Part shown: piece by piece, positions 44,536 through 53,107 of the stretch
Layout: the number at the start of each line of letters is the position of its first letter
Numbering within the stretch: position 1 is the first letter of the stretch
Assembly (NCBI GenBank): GCA_910588615.1
Contig: CAJUOI010000003.1
Span: forward strand, 1 to 64,000
Source of the DNA: an uncultured Christensenellaceae bacterium
GTDB lineage: Bacteria; Bacillota; Clostridia; Christensenellales; Borkfalkiaceae
Reading direction: 5' to 3'
DNA: 64,000 nucleotides
Program-made: the position numbers and the translations under genes
Notes under the pieces: generated by a model
What the model saw: only the letters and a program-made list of their open reading frames with translations
Database searches by the model: none
What the model was told of the DNA's origin: nothing

Positions 44536-45162
44536 TTATTCTCTGTTTTTCGGATCGTAAGTAATTTCTCCGTTGCGTTCGCAATAGCCCCAGATCGTGC
44601 AGCACCGCGCGATCTCCCAACCGTCGTCCGCCGATACGTCGAAATCCGCATCCCACCCGTGCGGCTTTTCCCGTGCCTCCGAAAAGATCGTTTTAAATCC
44701 GCCGCCCGCAAGCACCTCTTTGCCGACGCGCTCCACGCCGAGCGGAAAATACAGGCAGAGCAAACTGTCGCACTCGCCGAACGCCGACGCGCCGATTGCT
44801 TTCAGCGTGCGCGGCAGGTATGCTCTCGAAAGGTTTTTGCAGAATTTAAACGCACCCGTGCCGATTTTTTCCAGTCCTTCCGAAAACGCCGCCTCCTTCA
44901 ACGCGGCGCACCCGAGAAAGGCGCCTTTGCCGACACTCTTTACACTCGGCGGAAAGAACACGCGCTCCAAGCGGACGCAGCCCGCGAACGCCCAATCGAG
45001 AATGCATTCCACGCCTTCCGGAATCTCGATTTCCCGCAATTCCTTCTTTCGGTAAAACGCATTATAGCCAACGGCGCGAACGCCGTCGGGAATTTTTACG
45101 CGCGCGGCGCTTCCGCAATACTCGGTCAATACGCCGTCCGTTATTTTAAAATCGTCCGTCAT
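44536..45162 (-). CDS. BspA-type leucine-rich repeat protein (LRR_5)
   Basis: A 208-residue protein made of about six LRR_5 units (pattern VRAVGYNAFYRKKELREIEIPEGV, VKSVGKGAFLGCAALKEAAF) with no signal peptide or anchor, ending in a 50-residue Trp/Cys-containing region. Probably cytosolic and protein-binding; function unknown. The ribosome site is weak (GAG). Confidence 0.78.
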   Translation of the reverse strand: MTDDFKITDGVLTEYCGSAARVKIPDGVRAVGYNAFYRKKELREIEIPEGVECILDWAFAGCVRLERVFFPPSVKSVGKGAFLGCAALKEAAFSEGLEKIGTGAFKFCKNLSRAYLPRTLKAIGASAFGECDSLLCLYFPLGVERVGKEVLAGGGFKTIFSEAREKPHGWDADFDVSADDGWEIARCCTIWGYCERNGEITYDPKNRE

Positions 45163-45178
45163 GTCTCATTCGTAAAAT

Positions 45179-45199
45179 CCCCGCGCTTAAAGCGCGGGG
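45179..45199 (-). terminator. Strong hairpin between htrA-like and LRR genes
   Basis: CCCCGCGCT, TAA, AGCGCGGGG then ATTTTAC on the minus strand. The T-tract is short, so termination may be partial. Confidence 0.55.
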
Positions 45200-45217
45200 A
45201 AATCAATTATATTAGTA

Positions 45218-46657
45218 TCAGTCGAATAACGTAAACTGCGAGCTTTCCGAATATACGACCTTCTCCGTTACGAGTTCGTCGCCGCGCGACACCGTGATTT
45301 CCAGAGTATCGCCGAGGCGCATATTGAACAATATGGAATAAATCTGATGTCTTCTCGTAATCACCTTGTTCACGCGCTCGTTGTCGTTATGCGACGTAAC
45401 CTTAACGGAATAGAACACGTCTCCCGCCTTTAACGCGCTTGCCGCCGCGCCCGACTGCACGCCCTGCACGGTAACCGTTTCCATAATATACGTTTTTTGC
45501 GCCGTAGCATCGTACACGCTGGAACTGTCCGCCGTCATGACGGTAATGCCGAGCGTTGCGCGCAACGCACCCCTGCTGCCGCTCGGTGCATTGTCGATGA
45601 TATTCTGCGCAATCGAAAGAGCAAGATTGGCGGGGATCGCGTATCCGAACGCCGTAACTCCCGTCTCCTCCGAGCGCGCGTTTACGATTCCGACAAGCTT
45701 TCCGTCCTTATCGAACAGCCCGCCGCCCGAATTGCCGTGATTGATCGCCGCGTCGATGCGCATTTCCAAAAGGGATAAGTTCTTCTTTTCGTCGGAGGAT
45801 TTGATGTCGATGTACTCCGCGTCCACGGAAACGACGCCCGACGTTACGGACATGCCCTCCCCCTTGGGATTGCCGATCGCGTACACCCTCTGCCCGACGG
45901 AGATCGCATCGCTGTCTGCCGCGGAGATCGCGCGGGCGGAGCTCTTTTTCAGAACGTCTCCGTTCTCGTGTGTAAAGCGCGTGCCTGAAGAATCGACGAT
46001 GTTCACCGTCTTGTCCCCGTCGATGAACAGCACCGCGATATCGTAATCCATCGCGCCGCCGACGTACGACGCCGCCATCGCCTCCGCCGCAGTCTCTCCG
46101 CCGTAGAGATACACGAGAATGTTGTCGCTGATATGCTCGATTTCCTCTCTGCCCGTGCTCTTTGCGTCGTAAATCACGTGGTAGTTGGTTACGATATAAG
46201 CGTCCCACGAGTTTTTATCAAGCGAATACACCACGCCCGCGCCTGCATAAACCGCCGACTCCGTGCGCCGCGTGCTCGTATTGTAAACGCTAAACTCGCT
46301 CGTAATGCTTACGGCGGAGGTTACCGCTGCGGCAACCGAAGACGCGTCGTCCGTCGCCGTGCTCCAATTCAGTTCCTTTAAAAAGTCGAGGAATGTGCCT
46401 TGATAGCCGTCCGCCCTTGCTTCCTCGTACATACGGCGCGCTTCCGAATCGGACGAAACCGCCCCCGAAAGCCATTCGCCGACGTTCCCGCCGTAGCCCA
46501 GATCCGTTGCCACCTCGTAGGGATTTTTCTTTCCGCCGTCTACGTTTCCTTTTCCGCCCGAAACCGACGAAAACCAATCGCAGCTGCAAAACGAAAGGCT
46601 GACAAGCCCCGCAAGCGCCGCAGATAACGTAATAGCCAATGCTTTTTTTGCTTTCAT
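45218..46657 (-). CDS. HtrA/DegP-like S1C serine protease with PDZ
   Basis: A 479-residue secreted protein, probably a lipoprotein (Cys26 after FCS). The catalytic triad is visible: His160 (TNYHV), Asp206 (DYDIAVL) and Ser310 (NHGNSGGGL). A PDZ-like domain follows from about 375 (QSGAAASALKAGDVFYSV). Between signal and protease are two copies of a short Firmicute repeat (YEVATDLGYGGNVGEWL and YEEARADGYQGTFLDFL). Role: envelope protein quality control. GGAGG precedes the ATG. Confidence 0.9.
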   Translation of the reverse strand: MKAKKALAITLSAALAGLVSLSFCSCDWFSSVSGGKGNVDGGKKNPYEVATDLGYGGNVGEWLSGAVSSDSEARRMYEEARADGYQGTFLDFLKELNWSTATDDASSVAAAVTSAVSITSEFSVYNTSTRRTESAVYAGAGVVYSLDKNSWDAYIVTNYHVIYDAKSTGREEIEHISDNILVYLYGGETAAEAMAASYVGGAMDYDIAVLFIDGDKTVNIVDSSGTRFTHENGDVLKKSSARAISAADSDAISVGQRVYAIGNPKGEGMSVTSGVVSVDAEYIDIKSSDEKKNLSLLEMRIDAAINHGNSGGGLFDKDGKLVGIVNARSEETGVTAFGYAIPANLALSIAQNIIDNAPSGSRGALRATLGITVMTADSSSVYDATAQKTYIMETVTVQGVQSGAAASALKAGDVFYSVKVTSHNDNERVNKVITRRHQIYSILFNMRLGDTLEITVSRGDELVTEKVVYSESSQFTLFD

Positions 46658-46689
46658 AGTATACCTCCACCAAGATATAATACGGCTAT

Positions 46690-46718
46690 ATTATACCACA
46701 CAACCACCCGAATTACAA
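46690..46718 (-). promoter_or_regulatory. Promoter of the HtrA-like gene
   Basis: TTGTAA (46713-46718), 17-base spacer, TATAAT (46690-46695) on the minus strand. Confidence 0.78.
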
Positions 46719-46721
46719 CAA

Positions 46722-46753
46722 AATAAGACGGAAATTTTCATTTCCGTCTTATT
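46722..46753 (-). terminator. Terminator after the rubrerythrin/small-protein operon
   Basis: AATAAGACGGAAA / TTTCCGTCTTATT stem with a TTTTCA loop; minus-strand tail TTTTGTTG. Confidence 0.8.
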
Positions 46754-46757
46754 TTGC

Positions 46758-46886
46758 TTATAAATCATCTGCGTCCTGAACGGGTTTTTCCCATTCATCC
46801 TCGGCGTATACACCCGTATAACTACCGAGCGCGTCCTCGTCCGAGCGCATCTTCGCGCCGTGTTCGAGCTTTTTCTTGGCGCTCAC
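46758..46886 (-). CDS. Conserved-looking 42-residue acidic-tailed protein
   Basis: Starts at GTG 46886 with GAAGGA upstream, two bases after the stop of the 39-residue gene. Sequence features: Lys-rich start, central LGSYTGVY, acidic end PVQDADDL. This GSYTG...PVQDxDDL layout resembles short uncharacterised clostridial proteins, from memory only. It is the third gene of the rubrerythrin operon and lies right before the terminator. Function unknown. Confidence 0.6.
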   Translation of the reverse strand: MSAKKKLEHGAKMRSDEDALGSYTGVYAEDEWEKPVQDADDL

Positions 46887-46888
46887 GG

Positions 46889-47008
46889 TTAGTCCTTCGT
46901 ACCGTTGCACTTGCCGCCGCAATTCTTGTTGCCCGAAGCCTTCGTAGAATTTTTCGTGCTGTTCGTGCTCTTGGAATTTACGTTCGTCTTGTTGTTGGTC
47001 TTTTTCAT
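46889..47008 (-). CDS. 39-residue Lys/Asn/Ser-rich peptide with CGGKC
   Basis: Begins inside the rubrerythrin stop (four-base overlap) and has AAGGAG at ideal spacing, so translation is very likely. Composition is dominated by Lys, Asn, Ser and Thr with a C-terminal CGGKC motif that could bind metal or form a disulfide. No known family recognised. Confidence 0.65.
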   Translation of the reverse strand: MKKTNNKTNVNSKSTNSTKNSTKASGNKNCGGKCNGTKD

Positions 47009-47598
47009 ATATTCTCCTTTTTGAAAGGAAGATGAAGCTCCACGTCCCCTTGCGGCGCACCGCAGAGCGGGCAGACTTTCCAAGCAGACTTACTCGTGTG
47101 CATATAACCGCACTCGCTGCAAATCCACAGCATAGGACGCTCCGCGTTGAAGAGAGAGCCGTTCTCAAACGCCTCGTGCAGGTACTCGAAAATAATTCTG
47201 TGATTATCCTCTACCACCGCAACCTGTTCGAATTTGAGCGCGATTTGCTCAAACCCCTCTTCCCTTGCGGTCTTTGCGAAGCCGGAATAGATGACGTCGT
47301 GTTCTTCCCGCTCGTCCTCCGCCGCGAATTTTAAATTTTCGGATAGCGTTCCTGCGTGAAAGGGATATCCCGCGTCAATGCGGATATTTTCCTTGCTTCC
47401 CGCCGTCTGAATGGCCTCGAAGAAAACTCTTGCGTGATTCGTTTCGTTCTTGGCAATGGTGCGGATCGTGTCCGCCAGCGTAACGAAACCCTCTTTCGTG
47501 GCCTGCCGAGCGATCAGCTGATAGCGCATTCCCGCCTGACATTCTCCTGCAAACGACCGTGCAAGATTGATAAAAGTCTGCGATTTTTGAAACTCCAT
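47005..47598 (-). CDS. rbr: Rubrerythrin
   Basis: A 197-residue non-haem diiron peroxidase. The four-helix ferritin-like domain has its Glu/ExxH ligands (AGECQAG, NETNHAR, EEHDVIY, EDNHR) and a C-terminal rubredoxin-like site (CSECGYMH, CPLCGAPQG). It reduces hydrogen peroxide with electrons from rubredoxin-type donors, typical of anaerobes. A GTG at 47607 is in frame, but the ATG at 47598 has the better-spaced GGTGAGG. Confidence 0.93.
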   Translation of the reverse strand: MEFQKSQTFINLARSFAGECQAGMRYQLIARQATKEGFVTLADTIRTIAKNETNHARVFFEAIQTAGSKENIRIDAGYPFHAGTLSENLKFAAEDEREEHDVIYSGFAKTAREEGFEQIALKFEQVAVVEDNHRIIFEYLHEAFENGSLFNAERPMLWICSECGYMHTSKSAWKVCPLCGAPQGDVELHLPFKKENI

Positions 47599-47647
47599 GT
47601 TCCTCACCTTCCTTTACGCTACTTATTTTGACCGCTTTGCGCAAAGG

Positions 47648-47932
47648 TTATACGCCGTACAAAGAGGAAATTTTTTGCAACTGCGCGTAAAATTTAAAAA
47701 TTCTTCGCTTCACTTCGTTCCGCCCTGAATGACAGACGCGGACAATCGCGCACCACGCGAAGAGCGGCACCCAAATTCGGAGAAGCCGTTTTACGAAGGA
47801 GCCTCCCTTTTCCCGCAATAGAAGCCGGACGCCGAGCGCATAGAACACCGCGCCGAACGGAAAAACGATTGCGGGCAGCCTCTTCCCGATAAAGTCTTTC
47901 TCCGTTTGGATATGCTTCTTTTTCTTGCTCAT
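47648..47932 (-). CDS. Small membrane protein, possibly truncated
   Basis: A 94-residue frame starting 9 bases after the ClC gene, without a clear ribosome site. Residues about 18-40 and 50-66 are hydrophobic. Its last about 25 codons lie in a dispersed repeat (copy B), so the original C-terminus was probably overwritten. Weakly supported. Confidence 0.35.
   Translation of the reverse strand: MSKKKKHIQTEKDFIGKRLPAIVFPFGAVFYALGVRLLLREKGGSFVKRLLRIWVPLFAWCAIVRVCHSGRNEVKRRIFKFYAQLQKISSLYGV
47665..47735 (-). repeat. Dispersed repeat, copy B
   Basis: Minus strand: GTCATTCAGGGCGGAACGAAG, GCGAAGAATTTT, TTTTACGC, CAAAAAATTTCC. Same element order as copy C at 25.9 kb. Confidence 0.55.
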
Positions 47933-47941
47933 GACAGGCTT

Positions 47942-49576
47942 TCAAACACCGCGTCGGATCGATTCCTCTTTTGGCTCTTCCTCGATCCGCGAGCCGACGA
48001 TGGACACCATCGTTTCGTAAAACTCGTTTTTGTCTGTCGTTTCGGCGCGGACGGTGATCAAGTCTCCTTCTTCCAGAAGCGTGTTGCCTTCGGGCATCAC
48101 CTTTTCCTCCCCGCGTTCGACGAGCGTAACGATCACCCCGCTCGGCCAGAGCACGTCGCGGATACGCTTGCCCGCCGCCGTACCGCGGGCGGATGCCTGA
48201 AAACGCTCCGTAAGCCGCAATACGGGGTGAAGTTTGCGCTCTTCCTCCATAACGCCATCGAGCAGCTTGTCGTAAAGTGGCGCGGTGCGGAAAATCGAAC
48301 CCGTCAGATACCCCACCGCAATGCCTAAAATGACGGGCAGTAAAAACGTAAAGCTCCAAGTGAGCTCGCTCACCATAACGATGCCCGTGATCGGCGCCTT
48401 GACGACGGTCGTAAAGAAGGTAGCCATACAGATAATGATCAGCGCGTCGGAATAGGCGGAATCCATGCCGATTTTCAAACAGACGAAGTTCAGAAGCGCG
48501 CCCATGCCCGCCCCGACGGAAAGCATGGGAATAAACGCCCCGCAAGGAATTCCCGCCCCCGTATTGACGGCAGTGAACGCGATTTTAAAAACAACAATAA
48601 GCAGCACGACCGCCCAGACGGGCATCCCGTACGGGCTTTCAAACGAGCCGCCGCTGCCGAGCGCCTCGATAAAATGATGACCGCCGCCCATAACGTACGC
48701 CAGAAACAGCCCGCACGCCCCTGCAAGCAGAAAGGGGATCACGGGCTTGAAGAGCCCCTTTTGAAAGTTGAGTCTGTCGAAGAGCTTTTTCGATAAAAAA
48801 ATCAGATAATAGAACGCCACCCCGACGAGCGCCACGATAACGGAGCAGACGAGAACGATTGCGAGAAACTTCAAATCGAAGGGCGACGTGCCTGCAAAGG
48901 AATAATTCTGAAAGAAAGGCGTCAAGGGGAAGCCGAGCAGCGGGCGCAGCACGTTGCGCACGATGAGCGCCACCACGACGGACGAAAACGAACAGATGAA
49001 TACTTCGGGCGTAAAGCGCTTGTGCGCTTCCTCGAAGGCGAACGCCATGCCCGTCAGGGGCGCGTTGAAGGCAACCGCAATTCCCGCGCACGCGCCGCTC
49101 GTGATGTGGTAACGTCGCATGACCGCCTTGCAACGAAACAAATCGCTCATGCCCGAACCGCACGCGCCGCCGAGCATGATGCTGGGGCCTTCCGCCCCCG
49201 CCGAAAGCCCCATGAATATGGTAAACAGGCTTGCGGCGAACATTCCCGTAAGCACCTGATACCACTTAAAACGCAGCAGACCGCGCGTTGCGCCCTCCGT
49301 CTGCGGAATACCGCTTCCCCTGACGACGGGCAGAAAGCGCGTAACTCCGCCCACGATGATCGCGCCGAGAAAGAGCGCAACGAACAGGAGCGGAATAAAC
49401 GCGGGATGCGTACGGAAAAAACCGTAGTAGCAGCGCGCAAACTTTTCCGCGTACGACGTGGCGATATTATACAGCGTAACCACGATTCCGACGAACAACC
49501 CCGTAATTGCGCCCACGCCCGTAATTTGTATTCCGATCCGCGCTTTTTTGCCGAACCGTTTCATCATATCTTTCAT
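47942..49576 (-). CDS. ClC-type chloride channel/transporter with RCK-C domain
   Basis: A 544-residue membrane protein with the ClC selectivity motifs GSGIP (SVRGSGIPQTEG region), GAEGPSI with the gating Glu, and GAGIPCGAFIP. About 450 residues of membrane domain are followed by a TrkA-C/RCK-C-like cytosolic domain (VIVTLVERGEEKVMPEGNTLLEEGDLITV), probably ligand-sensing. Function: chloride transport or exchange in the membrane. The start is uncertain: the ATG at 49576 and ATGs three and four codons on lie only a few bases after a predicted transcription start, so the message may be nearly leaderless. Confidence 0.88.
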   Translation of the reverse strand: MKDMMKRFGKKARIGIQITGVGAITGLFVGIVVTLYNIATSYAEKFARCYYGFFRTHPAFIPLLFVALFLGAIIVGGVTRFLPVVRGSGIPQTEGATRGLLRFKWYQVLTGMFAASLFTIFMGLSAGAEGPSIMLGGACGSGMSDLFRCKAVMRRYHITSGACAGIAVAFNAPLTGMAFAFEEAHKRFTPEVFICSFSSVVVALIVRNVLRPLLGFPLTPFFQNYSFAGTSPFDLKFLAIVLVCSVIVALVGVAFYYLIFLSKKLFDRLNFQKGLFKPVIPFLLAGACGLFLAYVMGGGHHFIEALGSGGSFESPYGMPVWAVVLLIVVFKIAFTAVNTGAGIPCGAFIPMLSVGAGMGALLNFVCLKIGMDSAYSDALIIICMATFFTTVVKAPITGIVMVSELTWSFTFLLPVILGIAVGYLTGSIFRTAPLYDKLLDGVMEEERKLHPVLRLTERFQASARGTAAGKRIRDVLWPSGVIVTLVERGEEKVMPEGNTLLEEGDLITVRAETTDKNEFYETMVSIVGSRIEEEPKEESIRRGV

Positions 49577-49583
49577 TCTGATT

Positions 49584-49612
49584 ATTTTATCACAAACACT
49601 TAAAAAAAGAAA
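49584..49612 (-). promoter_or_regulatory. Promoter of the ClC gene (extended -10)
   Basis: TTTCTT, 17-base spacer ending in TGTGA, then TAAAAT on the minus strand. The -10 box is only about 7 bases from the ATG at 49576. Confidence 0.5.
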
Positions 49613-49613
49613 G

Positions 49614-49647
49614 GATTTCACCCGTTGAAACGGGTGAAATCTTTTTT
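49614..49647. terminator. Bidirectional-looking terminator
   Basis: GATTTCACCCG, TTGAAA, CGGGTGAAATC with T-run in either direction. It ends the alpha-galactosidase transcript on the minus strand and touches the ClC promoter. Confidence 0.8.
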
Positions 49648-49672
49648 AACGTTTTATTACGTTGTTAAATTT

Positions 49673-51835
49673 TTAACGCACTTGCTTCAAATGCCACGCC
49701 CAGCTGCCGAAATCGGGCAGGCGCGGAAGCAACAGTCCCGCGTTCATCAACGCTTTGCCGCTCGCCGTAATTTTCAGCTCTTCGATTTCGTAGAGTCCGT
49801 CCGCATCCAGTCCGCGCAGATAAAGATATTGGTTATAGTCGCAGGGATTTCCGTGCGTGCGCTCGCCCACGACGTACGCCTCGCTCTTGTCCTTACTCAC
49901 CACGCTCATACAGAAATAATCGCCCTCGAGCGGGTTTTTCAAGCGGTACAGATCGCCCTTTAAAACGAGCTCCGCCGTCCTCCGGTACGCTTCCACCTGC
50001 AACTTTGCCAGCGCCTTCTCCTCATCCGTCATTTTCGAAAGATCGAGCTCGTAGCCGAACGCGCCGAGGCTTGCGATATTCCCGCGCGTTTGAAAGGGCG
50101 TCGTCCTCTGCGTCTGATGGTTGGGACAGACGGACACGTGGCAGCTCATCGCCGAAAGCGGATAGCAGACGGAAGTCCCCCACTGAATTTTCGCGCGCTC
50201 GTAGCCGTCGGTGTCGTCGCTCGTCCAGATTTGCGGGAAGTAGTACAGCATTCCCGCGTCGAACCGTCCGCCGCCGCCCGCGCAGCCCTCGAAAATCACG
50301 TTCGGGAACGCACCCGTCAGCCGCTCCGCCAAATCGTATACGCCCAGTATGTAGCGGTGCATAAACTCACCCTGTCGCTCGGCGGGCAGAGCCGCCGTAA
50401 AGCACTCTGTAATATTTCTGTTCATATCCCACTTGACGTAGGAAATATCGTTTTCCTTTAAAACCTTGCCGACCGTCCCGAACACGTAGTCCACGACCTC
50501 TTTCCGCGTGAAATCCAACACGAGCTGGTTGCGGCAACGGCAGGGCTCCACGCCCTCCTTGCATATCGCCCAGTCGGGATGCGCGCGGAATAAATCGCTG
50601 TCCTCGTTCACCATTTCGGGCTCAAACCAAAGCCCGAACTTCATGCCGTTCTTTTTACAGCGGTCGATCACCGTTTTTAAGCCGCCCTTTAAAACGTCTT
50701 CGTTTACGAACCAATCGCCCAAGCCCGCGCGGTCGTTCCTGCGCGCACCGAACCAGCCGTCGTCCAGAACGAAGGTATCGATGCCGAGCTTTGCGGCTTC
50801 GTCGATGATGGGGAAGAGTTTCTCGTTGTCGAACCCGAAATAGGTCGCTTCCCAATTGTTTACCACGATCGGACGCTGCCTGTAAACGTAGGCAGGATCG
50901 ATCATCTTCTCCCTTAAAAAGTCGTGAATGCTGCGCGACATCCCGCCCAAACCTTCGTACGAATAGGTGAGTAGCGTCTGCGGCGTTACGAACGTTTCGC
51001 CGCCGTTCAATTGCCAACCGAATCCCACGTCGTTGATTCCGCCCTGCAAGGTCAGGGGTCCGTTCTTGCACCACTCCGCCGTCAGCGCGAACGCGCCGCT
51101 GTATACGAGCTGCACCCCGTAGCATTCGCCCCGTTCCTCCGTGCACCCCTCGGTCAAAATGCCCATAAAGGGATTCGTGTTGTGCGAAGACGCCCCGCGC
51201 AAAGTATGTAACCGCGTAACGCCGTGAGCGATCGGAGCGATTTCCGGAATACGCTCCTGCGCCCAAGTTCCCGCAAGACGCATCATGCGGTAGCTGCCGT
51301 TGGGCAGCTCCGCGCGGAAGGAGAACGCCTTTTTCAGCATAACGGCTTCTCTGCCCGTATTGCGGACGACCGCGTTTCTGACCAACACGTCCGAATCGTC
51401 GCTTGCAGTATAGTACAGATCAACCTCGATCTCCGAAAAGTCGTCTTTCAGCGTGATAATCAGCGTTTCGCCGCCGCTGCGCGCGTGCGGCATTCCCGCG
51501 ACTGCGGGCGCTCCCTTCTGCGTGCGGTAAGCGCGGTAGCGAAGCCTGGTCATGCTTGCGCCGTCCCGCCGTTCGAAAATCGCCGTCGGCTCTTTGTAAT
51601 CGCCGCGGGCGTAAAAGCCGTATTCCCCGAGCATGGAGTCGAACGCCATATCGGCGTTGAAATCGTCTTTATGCGGCGCAACCGTAGCGCCGATCGCAAA
51701 CAGGTAATCCAGATCCCGTTCCGTGATCTTTCCGCCGTAATGCAGGTGTTGCAAAAAGCCCGTTTCCGTTACCGCCATGGCGTAACCGTAACTCTTTCCG
51801 CTCAACAAAAAACGCTTTCCGTCCGCAAGTATCAT
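49673..51835 (-). CDS. Alpha-galactosidase (GH36)
   Basis: A 720-residue cytosolic enzyme (no signal peptide) releasing alpha-galactose from raffinose-type oligosaccharides. Domain order is that of GH36: N-terminal beta-supersandwich, TIM barrel, C-terminal sheet. The nucleophile is Asp470 in KWDMNR, the acid/base lies in SDDTDGYER (about 539-547), and LDDGWFG and GLWFEPEM are family blocks. The ATG at 51835 has AAGGAG upstream. Single-gene unit with its own promoter and terminator. Confidence 0.95.
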   Translation of the reverse strand: MILADGKRFLLSGKSYGYAMAVTETGFLQHLHYGGKITERDLDYLFAIGATVAPHKDDFNADMAFDSMLGEYGFYARGDYKEPTAIFERRDGASMTRLRYRAYRTQKGAPAVAGMPHARSGGETLIITLKDDFSEIEVDLYYTASDDSDVLVRNAVVRNTGREAVMLKKAFSFRAELPNGSYRMMRLAGTWAQERIPEIAPIAHGVTRLHTLRGASSHNTNPFMGILTEGCTEERGECYGVQLVYSGAFALTAEWCKNGPLTLQGGINDVGFGWQLNGGETFVTPQTLLTYSYEGLGGMSRSIHDFLREKMIDPAYVYRQRPIVVNNWEATYFGFDNEKLFPIIDEAAKLGIDTFVLDDGWFGARRNDRAGLGDWFVNEDVLKGGLKTVIDRCKKNGMKFGLWFEPEMVNEDSDLFRAHPDWAICKEGVEPCRCRNQLVLDFTRKEVVDYVFGTVGKVLKENDISYVKWDMNRNITECFTAALPAERQGEFMHRYILGVYDLAERLTGAFPNVIFEGCAGGGGRFDAGMLYYFPQIWTSDDTDGYERAKIQWGTSVCYPLSAMSCHVSVCPNHQTQRTTPFQTRGNIASLGAFGYELDLSKMTDEEKALAKLQVEAYRRTAELVLKGDLYRLKNPLEGDYFCMSVVSKDKSEAYVVGERTHGNPCDYNQYLYLRGLDADGLYEIEELKITASGKALMNAGLLLPRLPDFGSWAWHLKQVR

Positions 51836-51867
51836 GCTTCGACTCCTTAACAAAGATGATTTTTTTC

Positions 51868-51896
51868 ATTATATACTAAAACGCGCCTTCTGTCAA
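51868..51896 (-). promoter_or_regulatory. Promoter of the alpha-galactosidase gene
   Basis: TTGACA (51891-51896), 17-base spacer, TATAAT (51868-51873) on the minus strand. Confidence 0.88.
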
Positions 51897-51902
51897 TGTA
51901 AA

Positions 51903-51925
51903 ATAAAACCCCTTACGGGGTTCTC
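51903..51925 (-). terminator. Terminator of the SDR gene
   Basis: GAACCCC, GTAA, GGGGTT stem then TTATTTTA on the minus strand. Confidence 0.75.
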
Positions 51926-51933
51926 GGAATAAA

Positions 51934-52788
51934 TTATTTCTGATTGAATTTCCGCATCGTCATGCGGTCGACGAAGCGTTCGGGCAGGAGCTTGTTGACG
52001 AAGCGCAGAAAGCCGTTTTTCCCGCCCGCCGTAACCACGGGCGAAGGATTCCTTTTCTCGGCAAGCCTTACGATCGCGGCGGCAACAAGCGAGACATTCA
52101 TGCCCCCCTGTTCCATGTTCGCAAGCGCTGCGGAAGCCTTTTTCACCGCTCCCGCGTACTCCGACGCCTCCTCTCTGCCGTAGATGCGGCGGTTATAGGT
52201 AAAGTCCGTCGCAGTGCCTCCGGGAAGCAGCGCGCTCACCCGTACGCCGCGGGTTCGAAGCTCCATATCCGCTTCGCGCGCCAGCATACTCAAAGCCGCC
52301 TTCGAGGAAGAATAAAACCCGTCGTAGGGAATGGGAATATCCCCGCCGAGCGATCCTACGAGCACCGCTCTGCCGCCCCGTTTTTTCAGGTAGGGAACGG
52401 CGGCGCGCAACGCCTCGATCGCGCCGAAATAGTTGACCTCGAAAAGGTAGCGATAATCGCCGCTCTTGGCGTTTTCCACGGGCGCAGCCATGGAAAAACC
52501 CGCGGAGTAAATAAGAAGATCGAGTCCGTGCTCCTCTGCGACGGCGCGGATCGCGCGCGTAAGTTCGCCCTCCTGCGCGGCGTCCGCCGTAACCGATTTT
52601 ACCCGTTCGCCCGTGAGCGCGGTGCGCGACACGTTGACGACGTGCCAACCCTTCGATGCGAGCATCAACGCAGTTTCCCGCCCGATTCCGGACGACCCGC
52701 CCACGACGATCGCCGTACGCCGCGGCACGCTTCTCTCCACCGTCTTTTCTACCGTTTTTTCCACCGTTTTCGTTTCTTTGAGTTCCAT
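51934..52788 (-). CDS. Short-chain dehydrogenase/reductase
   Basis: A 284-residue classical SDR. The nucleotide site is GGSSGIGR, the catalytic Ser/Tyr/Lys lie in VGSLGGD and YSSSK, and PGGTATDF is the usual post-catalytic block. Substrate unknown; sequences like this include acyl-chain and carbonyl reductases. The N-terminus carries a small tandem repeat (KTVEKTVEKTVE) encoded by three 12-base units around 52733-52772. No ribosome site is seen before the ATG at 52788. Confidence 0.85.
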   Translation of the reverse strand: MELKETKTVEKTVEKTVERSVPRRTAIVVGGSSGIGRETALMLASKGWHVVNVSRTALTGERVKSVTADAAQEGELTRAIRAVAEEHGLDLLIYSAGFSMAAPVENAKSGDYRYLFEVNYFGAIEALRAAVPYLKKRGGRAVLVGSLGGDIPIPYDGFYSSSKAALSMLAREADMELRTRGVRVSALLPGGTATDFTYNRRIYGREEASEYAGAVKKASAALANMEQGGMNVSLVAAAIVRLAEKRNPSPVVTAGGKNGFLRFVNKLLPERFVDRMTMRKFNQK

Positions 52789-52825
52789 AAATTTAAGAAT
52801 AGCCGACTTTCGCAAAAAATATACG

Positions 52826-52859
52826 CTAAAAAATAAGCCGACGAAACCGTCGGCTTATT
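52826..52859 (-). terminator. Terminator upstream of the SDR gene
   Basis: AATAAGCCGACG / CGTCGGCTTATT with a 4-base loop and minus-strand tail TTTTTTAG. It ends whatever is transcribed from the 52.88-53.3 kb region. Confidence 0.8.
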
Positions 52860-52880
52860 CGTGTCGATCTGTTTGAATTT

Positions 52881-53030
52881 TTACGCAATCGGCGGCGTAT
52901 CGGGCGGGTAAACGGGCGGATTCACGGGAAAATTCGGTTCGATTCCCGATCCCCCGGTCATCGTTGCTTTTCCTCGTCCAATTCTCCAAATCCGTAACAG
53001 AAACCGTTGACGGTTGATCCACCCCGTCAT
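52881..53030 (-). CDS. Doubtful 49-residue ORF with Pro-rich end
   Basis: ATG at 53030 with a weak GGTGAA before it. Its frame stays open about 20 codons further upstream and reads hydrophobic there (FAVCICGFGVWLFYG), which suggests the tail of a larger membrane protein that has been cut. It ends 22 bases before a good terminator. It lies in a roughly 460-base stretch with no well-supported gene. Confidence 0.25.
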   Translation of the reverse strand: MTGWINRQRFLLRIWRIGRGKATMTGGSGIEPNFPVNPPVYPPDTPPIA

Positions 53031-53107
53031 TTCACCGTAAAAGAGCCAAACACCGAACCCGCAAATGCATACGGCGAAAATTCTAAAATCGCATAATAAG
53101 TATTAGA

